Assembly: GCA_041651175.1 (NCBI GenBank)
Contig: JBAZJT010000009.1
Span: 41,271-105,270, forward strand
Length of the DNA stretch: 64,000 bases
Reading direction: 5' to 3'
Source: Elusimicrobiales bacterium
GTDB taxonomy: Bacteria; Elusimicrobiota; Elusimicrobia; Elusimicrobiales; Elusimicrobiaceae
A program made the position numbers and the translations under genes. Position 1 is the stretch's first letter; the number at the start of each line of letters is the position of its first letter. This document shows positions 16,941 through 24,122 of this stretch, piece by piece. The notes beneath the pieces were generated by a model that had not been told where the DNA came from, searched no databases, and worked only from the letters and a program-made list of their open reading frames with translations.

Positions 16941-16958
16941 TTGATTTTTTATGCAACA
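16941..16958. promoter_or_regulatory. Candidate XRE operator, copy 2
   Basis: GTTGCATAAAAAATCAAC, read on the minus strand, is identical over 18 bases to 18066-18083 in the promoter of the XRE gene. Its ends form GTTG-N10-CAAC. It lies between the ImmA/IrrE gene and the unknown gene pair. Confidence 0.55.
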
Positions 16959-16982
16959 CGACGGGCAAAAAAATTTTGTCCG

Positions 16983-17699
16983 CTACAAGCCTAAGGTCAT
17001 CTGCCCTTTTGCTTCATCGGCAGAGCCATATAGCTTTTTATCTTCTCCGACGCTCAACAAGTCTAGTTGTTTCAATCGCACCGTAAGCGCGGTGATGGTT
17101 ACGCCAAACCGCTCCGCCAACTGGTAGAGATTGCGCCATTGTGTCCGGTCAATTTTGAGCGCTTCGGCGCGTAAAAGGTCAGCAGGCATTAACAGCGCAG
17201 CCGAGAATCTGTTTACTACCCGCGCTTCATCTGGCGGGTCTGTGCGGGATTGCCGTTCCGCGACAGCGCGAACGCCCTCTTCTGTTTGGATAAGAGCCTT
17301 TATGATTTCCGCCAGGCCGCGCCCTGTTTCCCGATGTAGGACCGGCCCCGTGGCATCTATGCCCGGCAATAAGGACCCAAAACTGTGTTTACCGACGAAT
17401 AACTCCCAATGGCCCAATTCGTGGCCGATTGTAAATCGTTCCAAGCCGGGTTTTTCGTTAAAAAGTTTTTGACGATTTTCGTTCAGCACGATAAGTTTGT
17501 CTTCGGGCATTAATCCGCCCAATATAACCTCGCCGGGCAACTCTTGAATTGGCTCCCACAGCAGATTCAACCCCATGACTTTTTCAGCCATCAGTTCAAC
17601 GGGAATAGGCGCGGACAATGGTTTGCCTAGCGACAGTGACAAGGTCTGTAACTTTTCGTCGGCGATGCGTTCTATTTCCGCGTTGCGGTAAAATTTCAT
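16983..17699 (-). CDS. ImmA/IrrE family metallopeptidase
   Basis: 238 residues with the zinc-protease signature RFTIGHELGHWELFVG (HExxH). The family cleaves partner XRE repressors after DNA damage or mobile-element signals, as ImmA cleaves ImmR in ICEBs1. The partner repressor overlaps it by 4 bp upstream. The C-terminal part (RVVNRFSAALLMPADLLRAEA, then a winged-helix-like TQWRNLYQLAERFGVTITAL) matches the usual layout. It likely releases the prophage from repression. Confidence 0.92.
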   Translation of the reverse strand: MKFYRNAEIERIADEKLQTLSLSLGKPLSAPIPVELMAEKVMGLNLLWEPIQELPGEVILGGLMPEDKLIVLNENRQKLFNEKPGLERFTIGHELGHWELFVGKHSFGSLLPGIDATGPVLHRETGRGLAEIIKALIQTEEGVRAVAERQSRTDPPDEARVVNRFSAALLMPADLLRAEALKIDRTQWRNLYQLAERFGVTITALTVRLKQLDLLSVGEDKKLYGSADEAKGQMTLGL

Positions 17700-18046
17700 T
17701 TTGCTTTTCCTTTCTCTACAGACTCAAGCAATTTTTCCCATTCTTTGTCGCTCAAGTTCGGCGCGTGGCGGCAGATAAACTGCCGCGCGGCTTCGGACGT
17801 GCCAATCTTTTCCTTCAATGCCTGCGGGATTTCGCCCGCCAAGCTCAACAGTTCATTAATATCGGCTTCCAAAATCTTAGCCAAACGCGCGATAACATCC
17901 GTGCGCGGCGGCGACATTTTGCCATTCTCAATCTTGCTTAGATAGGTAAAATCCATCTCTGCCTTTTTCGCCAAGTCGCGTTGCGAAAGATTTTTATCTT
18001 GCCGCAGTTGTTGTAATCGTCTTCCAAACGTCAATTCAGGGCTCAT
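17696..18046 (-). CDS. XRE-family repressor
   Basis: 116 residues from the ATG at 18046 (MSPELTFGRRLQQLRQDKN). The XRE helix-turn-helix is LSQRDLAKKAEMDFTYLSKI with ENGKMSPP after it; the C-terminal part is a short helical tail (PNLSDKEWEKLLES). A longer frame upstream reads through the promoter and is rejected. The -10 box lies only 6 bases before this ATG, so the mRNA is probably leaderless, as for lambda cI. Partner of the ImmA/IrrE peptidase. Confidence 0.92.
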   Translation of the reverse strand: MSPELTFGRRLQQLRQDKNLSQRDLAKKAEMDFTYLSKIENGKMSPPRTDVIARLAKILEADINELLSLAGEIPQALKEKIGTSEAARQFICRHAPNLSDKEWEKLLESVEKGKAK

Positions 18047-18052
18047 ATACAG

Positions 18053-18081
18053 AGTATAGCAGATGTTGCATAAAAAATCAA
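18053..18081 (-). promoter_or_regulatory. Promoter of the XRE repressor, leaderless mRNA
   Basis: On the minus strand TTGATT (18081-18076), 17 bases, TATACT (18058-18053), then CTGTAT and the ATG. Transcription should start at or next to the A of the start codon. Confidence 0.8.
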
Positions 18082-18083
18082 CA
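18066..18083. promoter_or_regulatory. Candidate XRE operator, copy 1
   Basis: GTTGCATAAAAAATCAAC covers the -35 box and spacer of the repressor promoter; the identical 18-mer recurs at 16941-16958. Placement suits autoregulation. Confidence 0.55.
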
Positions 18084-18097
18084 TACCGACGGCGGCT

Positions 18098-18127
18098 GGT
18101 CACTTTTTGGGCCTTTCCGGTTTGTTT
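18098..18127 (+). promoter_or_regulatory. Shared 30-base leader element, copy B
   Basis: GGTCACTTTTTGGGCC then TTTCCGGTTTGTTT, five bases before the start of the 51-aa gene. It matches 13522-13551 (opposite strand) except for the central bases. Confidence 0.5.
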
Positions 18128-18132
18128 ATGGT

Positions 18133-18288
18133 ATGCAGACTATTCCTTATATCACTATAACCCCGGAAGAACGTGCTGACGCTTTGGCGAAGGCTTTCGC
18201 CGAAGTGTTTTTATTCCTAGCTGAGCAGGGATTGCTGGGCGAGTTCCAGGATTCTCTACCACCTGAAGCGGGTTCAGATACGCCTTGA
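18133..18288 (+). CDS. Small protein preceding the serine recombinase (element 1)
   Basis: 51 residues: MQTIPYITITPEERADALAK, then an amphipathic helix with FLFLAEQGLLGEF and the tail PPEAGSDTP. A clear relative of 53 residues (TLEERMDALAEAF... LLGEF...LPEAGS) lies in the same place before the second recombinase at 54200. Such conservation at the protein level, with the recombinase promoter beginning inside the last codons, argues that it is a real gene. Candidate recombination directionality factor or recombinase partner; inference only. Confidence 0.75.
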   Translation: MQTIPYITITPEERADALAKAFAEVFLFLAEQGLLGEFQDSLPPEAGSDTP

Positions 18289-18313
18289 TGTTCGGAGACG
18301 AAGACTATACCAT
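18285..18313 (+). promoter_or_regulatory. Promoter of recombinase 1
   Basis: TTGATG, 17 bases, TACCAT, followed by TCAGGTG and GGAGG 8 bases before the ATG. Same architecture as 54358-54386, 36489-36517 (minus) and 36566-36594, with sequence shared also outside the hexamers. Confidence 0.75.
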
Positions 18314-18334
18314 TCAGGTGCGGAGGATAATTCT

Positions 18335-20239
18335 ATGACGGCGGAAGCCACAAAGACAAAATTGATAGCTATTTACACGCGCAAGTCCAACGACGAGAAT
18401 CTTGGCAATAATGTCACCTCACTGGATTCGCAAAAGTCCTGCTGCCGGAGCTATATCAATATCCAGCAGGCTAACGGCTGGCAGGAGTATCCCGAAGTGT
18501 TTGACGATGCGGCGGAATCCGGCAAAAGCCTGCAACGACCCGCGATAAAGCGGCTTTTGAAGTGCATAGCCGAAGGCAAGGTGGACGGCATTATCGTATA
18601 CAAACTGGACCGGCTGACGCGCAACAGCAAGGATTTCCACTATCTGCTGGAGCTTTTTGAAAAGCACAATGTGGCGTTCATATCGGCGACAGAAAGCATA
18701 GACACCAAAAGTCCGCAGGGACGGCTTATGACGGCGATTATGGTGCAATTCGCCCAGTATGACCGCGAGTTGGACCAAGAGCGTTCCAAAGATTTCCATT
18801 TATCACGAGCCAAGAAGGGATTATGGTGCGGTGGCTTGCCGCCTTTAGGCTATGACAGCAAAGACAAGCTACTGGTTATCAACGAAAAGGAGGCCGAGCT
18901 TGTCCGGCGCATTGTCGGGCTTTATCTGCAACACCAGTCCACCATAAAAGTAGCCGAAGAACTAAACCGGCTAGGTTTCCGGCGCAAGACATACATGACG
19001 CAAAAGGGTAAGCCCTATGGCGGACAGCCTTTTGACATGGACAGCGTGTTGCGGGTGCTTCAGCGCAAGGTTTATATAGGCTTTGTCCGCAACGAGCGCA
19101 CCAAACAAGAGTTCCCCGGACAGCACACGCCGATTATAGAACCTGCGGTATTTGAGCAGGTTCAGCAATTGCTGGCTTCAAGGAACCATCGCGGGGGCGA
19201 AGTGCATTATGCCGCCAACAAATACGGCTTCCTGCTTAAAGGGCTGATACGCTGCGGCGAATGCGGCAACGCGATAACGCCGTATGTCCGGCCCAAGAAG
19301 GGCAAGGTTTATCTGTATTATCGTTGTCTTGAGCAGAATACCGGACAAGGTAAGAAATGCGCGTTTACGAGCATCGGGGCGCGTAAGCTGGAAGAGTTTA
19401 TCGTTGAGAAGCTGGCGGCATTGGGCTGGGACAGGCTGTTTCTGGAGAAGGTACTGACCAAGGCGCAGAAGCTGGCGAAGCAGAGCATCGGCCCGTTTGA
19501 AGCCGAGAAACGGCAGTTGCACGAACAGTATCAACGACTTGAAAAACAAATTCAGGCCCTTTTAAGCGTTGTTAAGTCCGGCGGCGCGTCAAAAGAAGCG
19601 GCGGAGGAGTTGTCGAAGCTGGAAGCCGCAAAAACGGAAATTACCGCCAGAATCGCGCAGTTGGAAGCCATAATTGCCCATCGGAAGCAGGCAGTTTACG
19701 ATGTGGACGCAGTGCAAGGCGTGTTCAAACGCTTCGCATTATTCATAAACCGGATTCCGGTGGAAATGAAGGTGCAAATTATCCGGCTGATGGTGGAGCA
19801 GGTTATCGTATCCAACAGCCAGATTGAGGTGCGGTTGCACGAGCTTCCCGTCGGAGTTTTAGAAAAAGCATTGGATAAGCGGGTAGTATTTGGCGGAGGT
19901 CGTCTTATTGGACAACAGGGGGCAAAAACCACTCTAAACAAAAACTGCCACCGAAGTTCGGTAGCAGAATTTGGTCAAGAGTGGCGGGGCTGGCACGACG
20001 CAAACACCAAAAATCCATTCGCTTCCGACGACACAAAACAACATTTCCCCTATAGCGAAACGCCATTCACACCTGCATTCAGCCTGCTTTGCGACATCCA
20101 AACCGTCCACATCGCCAACGGCGAAAAGCTGCTTGAGGAAACAGACGACGCATTCAATTTGCCAGTAAACGCATACTCCATCGCAAAAGTTCAAATCCCG
20201 CCGTCTTACAGAACGACGGGATACCTACCGGCTTTTTGA
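18335..20239 (+). CDS. Large serine recombinase (integrase) of the prophage
   Basis: 634 residues as read. The N-terminal resolvase domain has IYTRKSNDE with the catalytic Ser at ~18, DRLTRNSKDFHYLLELFEKH and GRLMTAIMVQFAQYDRELDQ. A recombinase domain follows (KVAEELNRLGFRRK), then a zinc ribbon (CGECGNAITPY...YYRCLEQ) and a long coiled coil (residues ~390-470), the standard layout of phage serine integrases. The true protein is probably ~545-550 residues: the last ~85 codons lie after the attachment repeat and read element 2 DNA. Closely similar to the second recombinase at 54407. It inserts and, with a helper, excises the prophage. Confidence 0.93.
   Translation: MTAEATKTKLIAIYTRKSNDENLGNNVTSLDSQKSCCRSYINIQQANGWQEYPEVFDDAAESGKSLQRPAIKRLLKCIAEGKVDGIIVYKLDRLTRNSKDFHYLLELFEKHNVAFISATESIDTKSPQGRLMTAIMVQFAQYDRELDQERSKDFHLSRAKKGLWCGGLPPLGYDSKDKLLVINEKEAELVRRIVGLYLQHQSTIKVAEELNRLGFRRKTYMTQKGKPYGGQPFDMDSVLRVLQRKVYIGFVRNERTKQEFPGQHTPIIEPAVFEQVQQLLASRNHRGGEVHYAANKYGFLLKGLIRCGECGNAITPYVRPKKGKVYLYYRCLEQNTGQGKKCAFTSIGARKLEEFIVEKLAALGWDRLFLEKVLTKAQKLAKQSIGPFEAEKRQLHEQYQRLEKQIQALLSVVKSGGASKEAAEELSKLEAAKTEITARIAQLEAIIAHRKQAVYDVDAVQGVFKRFALFINRIPVEMKVQIIRLMVEQVIVSNSQIEVRLHELPVGVLEKALDKRVVFGGGRLIGQQGAKTTLNKNCHRSSVAEFGQEWRGWHDANTKNPFASDDTKQHFPYSETPFTPAFSLLCDIQTVHIANGEKLLEETDDAFNLPVNAYSIAKVQIPPSYRTTGYLPAF
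19936..19989. repeat. Attachment-site repeat, left end of element 2
   Basis: 54 bases matching 56041-56094 with two mismatches. Both copies carry a small hairpin (CTGCCACCG / CGGTAGCAG), then TTTGGTCAAGA and end in TGGCGGGG, the complement of the last four acceptor bases, discriminator and CCA of tRNA-Asp. The sequences diverge right after. They mark the two ends of a 36-kb insertion. Confidence 0.85.
20101..20222. repeat. ~120-bp direct repeat, left of the ORF6N gene
   Basis: Matches 20946-21063 at roughly 85-90% over its length; the best block begins GAAAAGCTGCTTGAGGAAAC. The end forms a hairpin around AAATCCCGCCGT / GACGGGAT. A shorter relative of the hairpin part lies at 20321-20362. The region 19990-20381 holds no gene that I can support. 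Confidence 0.65.
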
Positions 20240-20381
20240 ACACAAAGATCTGCCCGCTCATCGCCTTTCCCCACCTGCGCTATTGATGAAATCCATTGGC
20301 GTGCCGGTAACCGGCCATGCGCAACAAAGTTCAAATCCCATCGTTCTTGAACGGCGGGTTACCACTGGCTATTTCGTAGTT

Positions 20382-20894
20382 TTAGGGCTGGAATCCGATA
20401 ACTTTTTTGCTGTCCTTGTCGGGAGGCGACATCAGTTGCCTGATGGCTTCAAATATGGACTGGATTTGCTCGTCATGGTGAACAATTTTCCGTTCCAGTT
20501 CCTGAAATTTTTTGGCAAGTTCCTTATGCAATGCCAGCGTTTCCCGCAGCTTCACAAAAGTTCGCATAATCGCGATATTAACCTGCACCGCACGGTTGCT
20601 ATTGATCACCCCGGACAACATGGCAACGCCCTGTTCGGTAAAAGCGAATGGCAAATATCTCTGCCCACCCCATTTTGAGGTGCCAATTTGGCACCTCAAG
20701 TTTTGCAATTCCCTAGAGGATAACTGGAACATGAAATCTGATGGAAAGCGGCTGATGTTCCGTCTGACAACTCGTTTGAGAGCCTTTGTTTCCACGTCGT
20801 AAAGCGCTGCCAAATCAAAATCTAAAATAACCCTATGCCCGCGAATCAGATAAATCCGCTGTTCTACAGGCTCAAGAGAAATCAGCGCTTTCAT
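20382..20894 (-). CDS. ORF6N-domain protein
   Basis: 170 residues. The N-terminal ORF6N domain is clear: RIYLIRGHRVILDFDLAALY, then ALKRVVRRNISRFPSDFMFQ and GGQRYLPFAFTEQGVAMLSG. A C-terminal coiled coil follows (ALHKELAKKFQELERKIVHH). The family is DNA-binding, related to KilA-N, and is common on phages and islands, with roles mostly unknown. Two imperfect direct repeats of ~120 bp flank it, so it may have moved as a unit. Confidence 0.9.
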   Translation of the reverse strand: MKALISLEPVEQRIYLIRGHRVILDFDLAALYDVETKALKRVVRRNISRFPSDFMFQLSSRELQNLRCQIGTSKWGGQRYLPFAFTEQGVAMLSGVINSNRAVQVNIAIMRTFVKLRETLALHKELAKKFQELERKIVHHDEQIQSIFEAIRQLMSPPDKDSKKVIGFQP

Positions 20895-20945
20895 GGCTAT
20901 ATTACACCTAAAAAACTCGGCTTGGCCTCAGACCGGATTCATCTA

Positions 20946-21063
20946 AACCGACCATATCGCCAACGCGAAAAGCTGCTTGAGGAAACAGACGACGCATTCA
21001 ATTTGCCCACAAATGCATACCCCATCGCAAAAGTTAAAATCCCACGTTCTTGAATGACGGGAT
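20946..21063. repeat. ~120-bp direct repeat, right of the ORF6N gene
   Basis: Second copy of 20101-20222, same orientation. Together they bracket the ORF6N gene and its promoter region. Confidence 0.65.
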
Positions 21064-21092
21064 TATCACCGTTTTGAGCATGAGAAACCTAT

Positions 21093-22139
21093 TTATGATT
21101 TGCGGCGTTTTGCGGGGAACAATTCTTTGCGGTATTGGGCGATGGAGCGGCGGGAAAGTTTTACGTTATGGCGGGATTCCATTTCCTTGCGTAACTGCTC
21201 GTCGGTACAATCGGGGGTTGCCTCAATGATTTGGTAAAGCAATTCCCGGTTTACCTGTTTGGCGCTGGGGATAAGCGCGGAAAGCGGGGCTTCCAATCCC
21301 CACGCCAGTTGCACGGACTTATTGGAAACCAGGCGGTTCAGCACGCTGGCGTCAACGCCTATTTCGCGGGATAATTCGCGCTGCGTCAGCGGCTTGCGTT
21401 TTGACGGCTCGCCGGAAACGAGATAGGCTTCCTGCTCTTTAAGCAAGATTTCCAAAAGGCGGTAAAGCGTGGTTTTACGCCGCTCTAGAAATTCCAGCCT
21501 ACTGATGATGGATTTTGCCTTATCGGCTTCATCTGCGGACACCGCATGTAAATATTCAGCTAGCTTTTGTTGGTTCACCGCATATTGCCCTTTCCAGATT
21601 TCGCGGTGGAAAAATGACAGGACGGGTTTGCCGTTTTCAATGCTGATACCGGCGACCACGCTCAAGACTTGTTCCGGTTGTGCTGATGGCTCGTTGCCGG
21701 GTCGCTCAAACTCGGACTGGATATAAACCTTATCCACAAAGTCGCGTAGTTTGCGGATTTCGTCCAACGTCAAATCGCATTCCTCGACAACTGCAACTTC
21801 GGATGCCTCGGATTTCAAAAACCAAGTCTCGAACTTTTCCTGTCCCACACGCTGGATAAGCTTAACCAAATCGCCGTTGCCATCTATCAATCCGCCAATC
21901 CCGCTGACGGAACGTTTCACGTCATACCCGGCGAATTGCTTCGTCGCAAACCGCGCGCGCGGGAATTCCGACAGGCGGATAATCCCTGCTGTTTTCAAAA
22001 GCGAAAACAGTCGGGAGTTTTCAACCTCGGCCAGAACGGCGGCAAACTTTGCCTCCGAAAGCCTCATCAAGCTGCTGATCTTTATGCCCTGTAAAGTCCG
22101 TGTGTATGATTTTCCTGAAGCGCGTATTGAAATATCCAT
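21093..22139 (-). CDS. Divergent, short sigma-54 (RpoN)-like factor
   Basis: 348 residues against ~450-500 for usual RpoN. The C-terminal third carries both marks of the family: a helix-turn-helix segment (PLTQRELSREIGVDASVLNR followed by LVSNKSVQLAWG, compare RpoN 'VTNGKYVQTPRG') and an RpoN-box-like sequence near residue 329, SRRSIAQYRKELFPAKRRKS (canonical ARRTVTKYRE). The middle fits the core-binding domain loosely. The Gln-rich region I at the N-terminus, needed for the response to activators, seems absent or altered. It is the last gene of the operon with the ABC exporter and S41 protease, 23 bases after the protease. It is very likely a dedicated sigma factor for this locus. Confidence 0.75.
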   Translation of the reverse strand: MDISIRASGKSYTRTLQGIKISSLMRLSEAKFAAVLAEVENSRLFSLLKTAGIIRLSEFPRARFATKQFAGYDVKRSVSGIGGLIDGNGDLVKLIQRVGQEKFETWFLKSEASEVAVVEECDLTLDEIRKLRDFVDKVYIQSEFERPGNEPSAQPEQVLSVVAGISIENGKPVLSFFHREIWKGQYAVNQQKLAEYLHAVSADEADKAKSIISRLEFLERRKTTLYRLLEILLKEQEAYLVSGEPSKRKPLTQRELSREIGVDASVLNRLVSNKSVQLAWGLEAPLSALIPSAKQVNRELLYQIIEATPDCTDEQLRKEMESRHNVKLSRRSIAQYRKELFPAKRRKS

Positions 22140-22162
22140 AAGAAATCCCGTATTCCACGGCG

Positions 22163-24091
22163 CTATTTATGAGCCATTCTGCGGGTTTTAAGCAACTGAA
22201 TTGTAAAATCCAACACGGGATCGCTGCTGGACTTGAATTCACCTAAAATTTTATCCGTTACTGGAATGTCAGGCAATACGCCATGTGTGTCATCGCCAGG
22301 TCTGGGTTTTGGAGGATAGAATTTTTTGTATGAAACACCAAAACGTATCCAACTATTGTTAAGCCTCCGGGATATAACATCCCCGAAAGACGCGGCCACG
22401 CCGCCGGTTTCGTAGCCAATTATATCCCCCAGCGAGTAATCGCGAAAAATTGTTGCGAAATCAGTGGCGGATGAAAATGTCCCGTTGTCTATTAAAAGAT
22501 ATGTCTTCCCTTTGAAAAACGCATCGGGAATTTTGGGGGAGACCCCGCTTTCCTCGTCGTCGTTGTCATTCTTGCTGTCAGTAACCAGGCCGATCATTTG
22601 CTTGTATTTCCCGTAATACCCATACTGCTCTATAGCTTGTTGCGATATTTTCACTTGCGCGCCGGAAAACGCGCGCAATTTTTCAGGTGATATGTATTTG
22701 AGAATAAATATTCCCATGTCAGAACTGCCGCCGCCGTTGTTGCGAATGTCAATAATCAATTCTTTCGAGCCGTTGTTCTTTATATCCCGGAATATGCGGT
22801 CTATGGTTTGCATTTCCGCGTCAGTATAGTCAAATGACGGGTATATGAAATGCGCTATTTTCCCGCCGTCCAGAAATTCCACGCGGGTATTGGAATGATC
22901 AGATGGATTGCGTGAAGCCGAATACAGCAATCCAAAAGCTTTCGCGTCAATTGTATGCGCCGTCTTTTTGATGAGTTTGCCATCCGCGTTATCCACCGTT
23001 ATTTCAAACTCATTCGTATCGGCCAACAATCGCGAAAATGCCCACCAAAAATCCTGGGCATCCTGAAAACGGCTGGCGCGAAAAGACAGGGTTTCAGCCG
23101 AACAACGGTCCAGAATTGGCGTTATAAATCCAGCGAAAGGAATATTATTGACGGCAACCAGCGCGCGGCCTGTTATTGTTTTGTCCGCAGCTTCGGAAAC
23201 CATAAATTTACCGTTGACAAACCGGGTTACAAACGGCGGGAATATTTTTTCGCCTCCCGCCAATTTTTCCGCTGAACCGAACATGCCCAATGCCTGCAGC
23301 GACGTGTGACCGTCCTTGAATTGCGCGGCGGCGTAATAAAGAATGTATGCCAGGTCTTTCACGCTTATAGTTCCGGTACCCCCGCCCTTTTTCGCTATTT
23401 CGTCAGCGGTTTGGCGCTTCAGCTTCAAATAGTTATCGGCTGAGATATTGGCCAGCAGATTTGGATGAATGCTTTCCAAATCGCTGAAAAACTGGTTCAT
23501 ATCCTCGCCAGCTTCGGACACGGAGACAGCGTTTTTTGAGAAATTGTATAAGTCGTCGTAAGAACCCCGCATCATCAGTTTGTCGCCGTCGAAGAGTAGA
23601 TATGAATAATTATTTTCCTGCGGCAATTTATCCATGCCAATTAATTGCGCATTGGATTTTGCGGCGTACACCGTCGCATAACCGTTGTACATTTCCTCTT
23701 TCCATGCAAAAATCAGACGCGGGTTGGCGCATTGATAAATCTCCCCGCCGATCGAAACGCTGGAACTGTATACATGCAGATTCAAAGAATCGCCCATCTG
23801 ATTAAGAAACTGTGATTTTTCGCCGAACACCGAATAAAGCACGAAATTATTACGGCTTCTCTCCTGAATCATGGAGGTGTGCGCCGTTTCTCCGGCGACA
23901 AGTTCCGCTTTGGGCCAATTCTCTTTCCACAAGGAGCTTATATAGGCCGCAGTTTTATCCTTAGCGGAATCTGCGGAAAGCTCGTATATCACACGGAATA
24001 TGTTTTTGTCTGTATCATTGATTCGCAACACTTCGGCATGCGCTGTTGCGGAAACCGCAAAAATTGCCAGTCCTATTACAAGTTTATCCAT
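22163..24091 (-). CDS. Secreted S41-family (C-terminal processing) protease
   Basis: 642 residues with a signal peptide (MDKLVIGLAIFAVSATAHA, cut after AHA). The S41 core is in the C-terminal half: FKDGHTSLQALG, IIDIRNNGGGSSDMGIF, and YLLIDNGTFSSATDFATIF with the probable catalytic Ser at ~540, then GYETGGVAASFGD. The ~200-residue N-terminal part is unassigned; a PDZ domain is not obvious. It lies between the exporter and the sigma-54-like factor. A protease that cuts substrates near the C-terminus fits secreted precursors with C-terminal Cys-rich tails in the neighbouring operon; that link is inference. Confidence 0.88.
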   Translation of the reverse strand: MDKLVIGLAIFAVSATAHAEVLRINDTDKNIFRVIYELSADSAKDKTAAYISSLWKENWPKAELVAGETAHTSMIQERSRNNFVLYSVFGEKSQFLNQMGDSLNLHVYSSSVSIGGEIYQCANPRLIFAWKEEMYNGYATVYAAKSNAQLIGMDKLPQENNYSYLLFDGDKLMMRGSYDDLYNFSKNAVSVSEAGEDMNQFFSDLESIHPNLLANISADNYLKLKRQTADEIAKKGGGTGTISVKDLAYILYYAAAQFKDGHTSLQALGMFGSAEKLAGGEKIFPPFVTRFVNGKFMVSEAADKTITGRALVAVNNIPFAGFITPILDRCSAETLSFRASRFQDAQDFWWAFSRLLADTNEFEITVDNADGKLIKKTAHTIDAKAFGLLYSASRNPSDHSNTRVEFLDGGKIAHFIYPSFDYTDAEMQTIDRIFRDIKNNGSKELIIDIRNNGGGSSDMGIFILKYISPEKLRAFSGAQVKISQQAIEQYGYYGKYKQMIGLVTDSKNDNDDEESGVSPKIPDAFFKGKTYLLIDNGTFSSATDFATIFRDYSLGDIIGYETGGVAASFGDVISRRLNNSWIRFGVSYKKFYPPKPRPGDDTHGVLPDIPVTDKILGEFKSSSDPVLDFTIQLLKTRRMAHK

Positions 24092-24122
24092 AATGTCTCC
24101 TCTGATTGTTTCGTGTCATATT

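Noticed and set aside
19990..20239. C-terminal 85 codons of recombinase 1 as a genuine domain
   Set aside because: They lie beyond the attachment repeat, have no counterpart in recombinase 2, and include a repeated non-coding segment.
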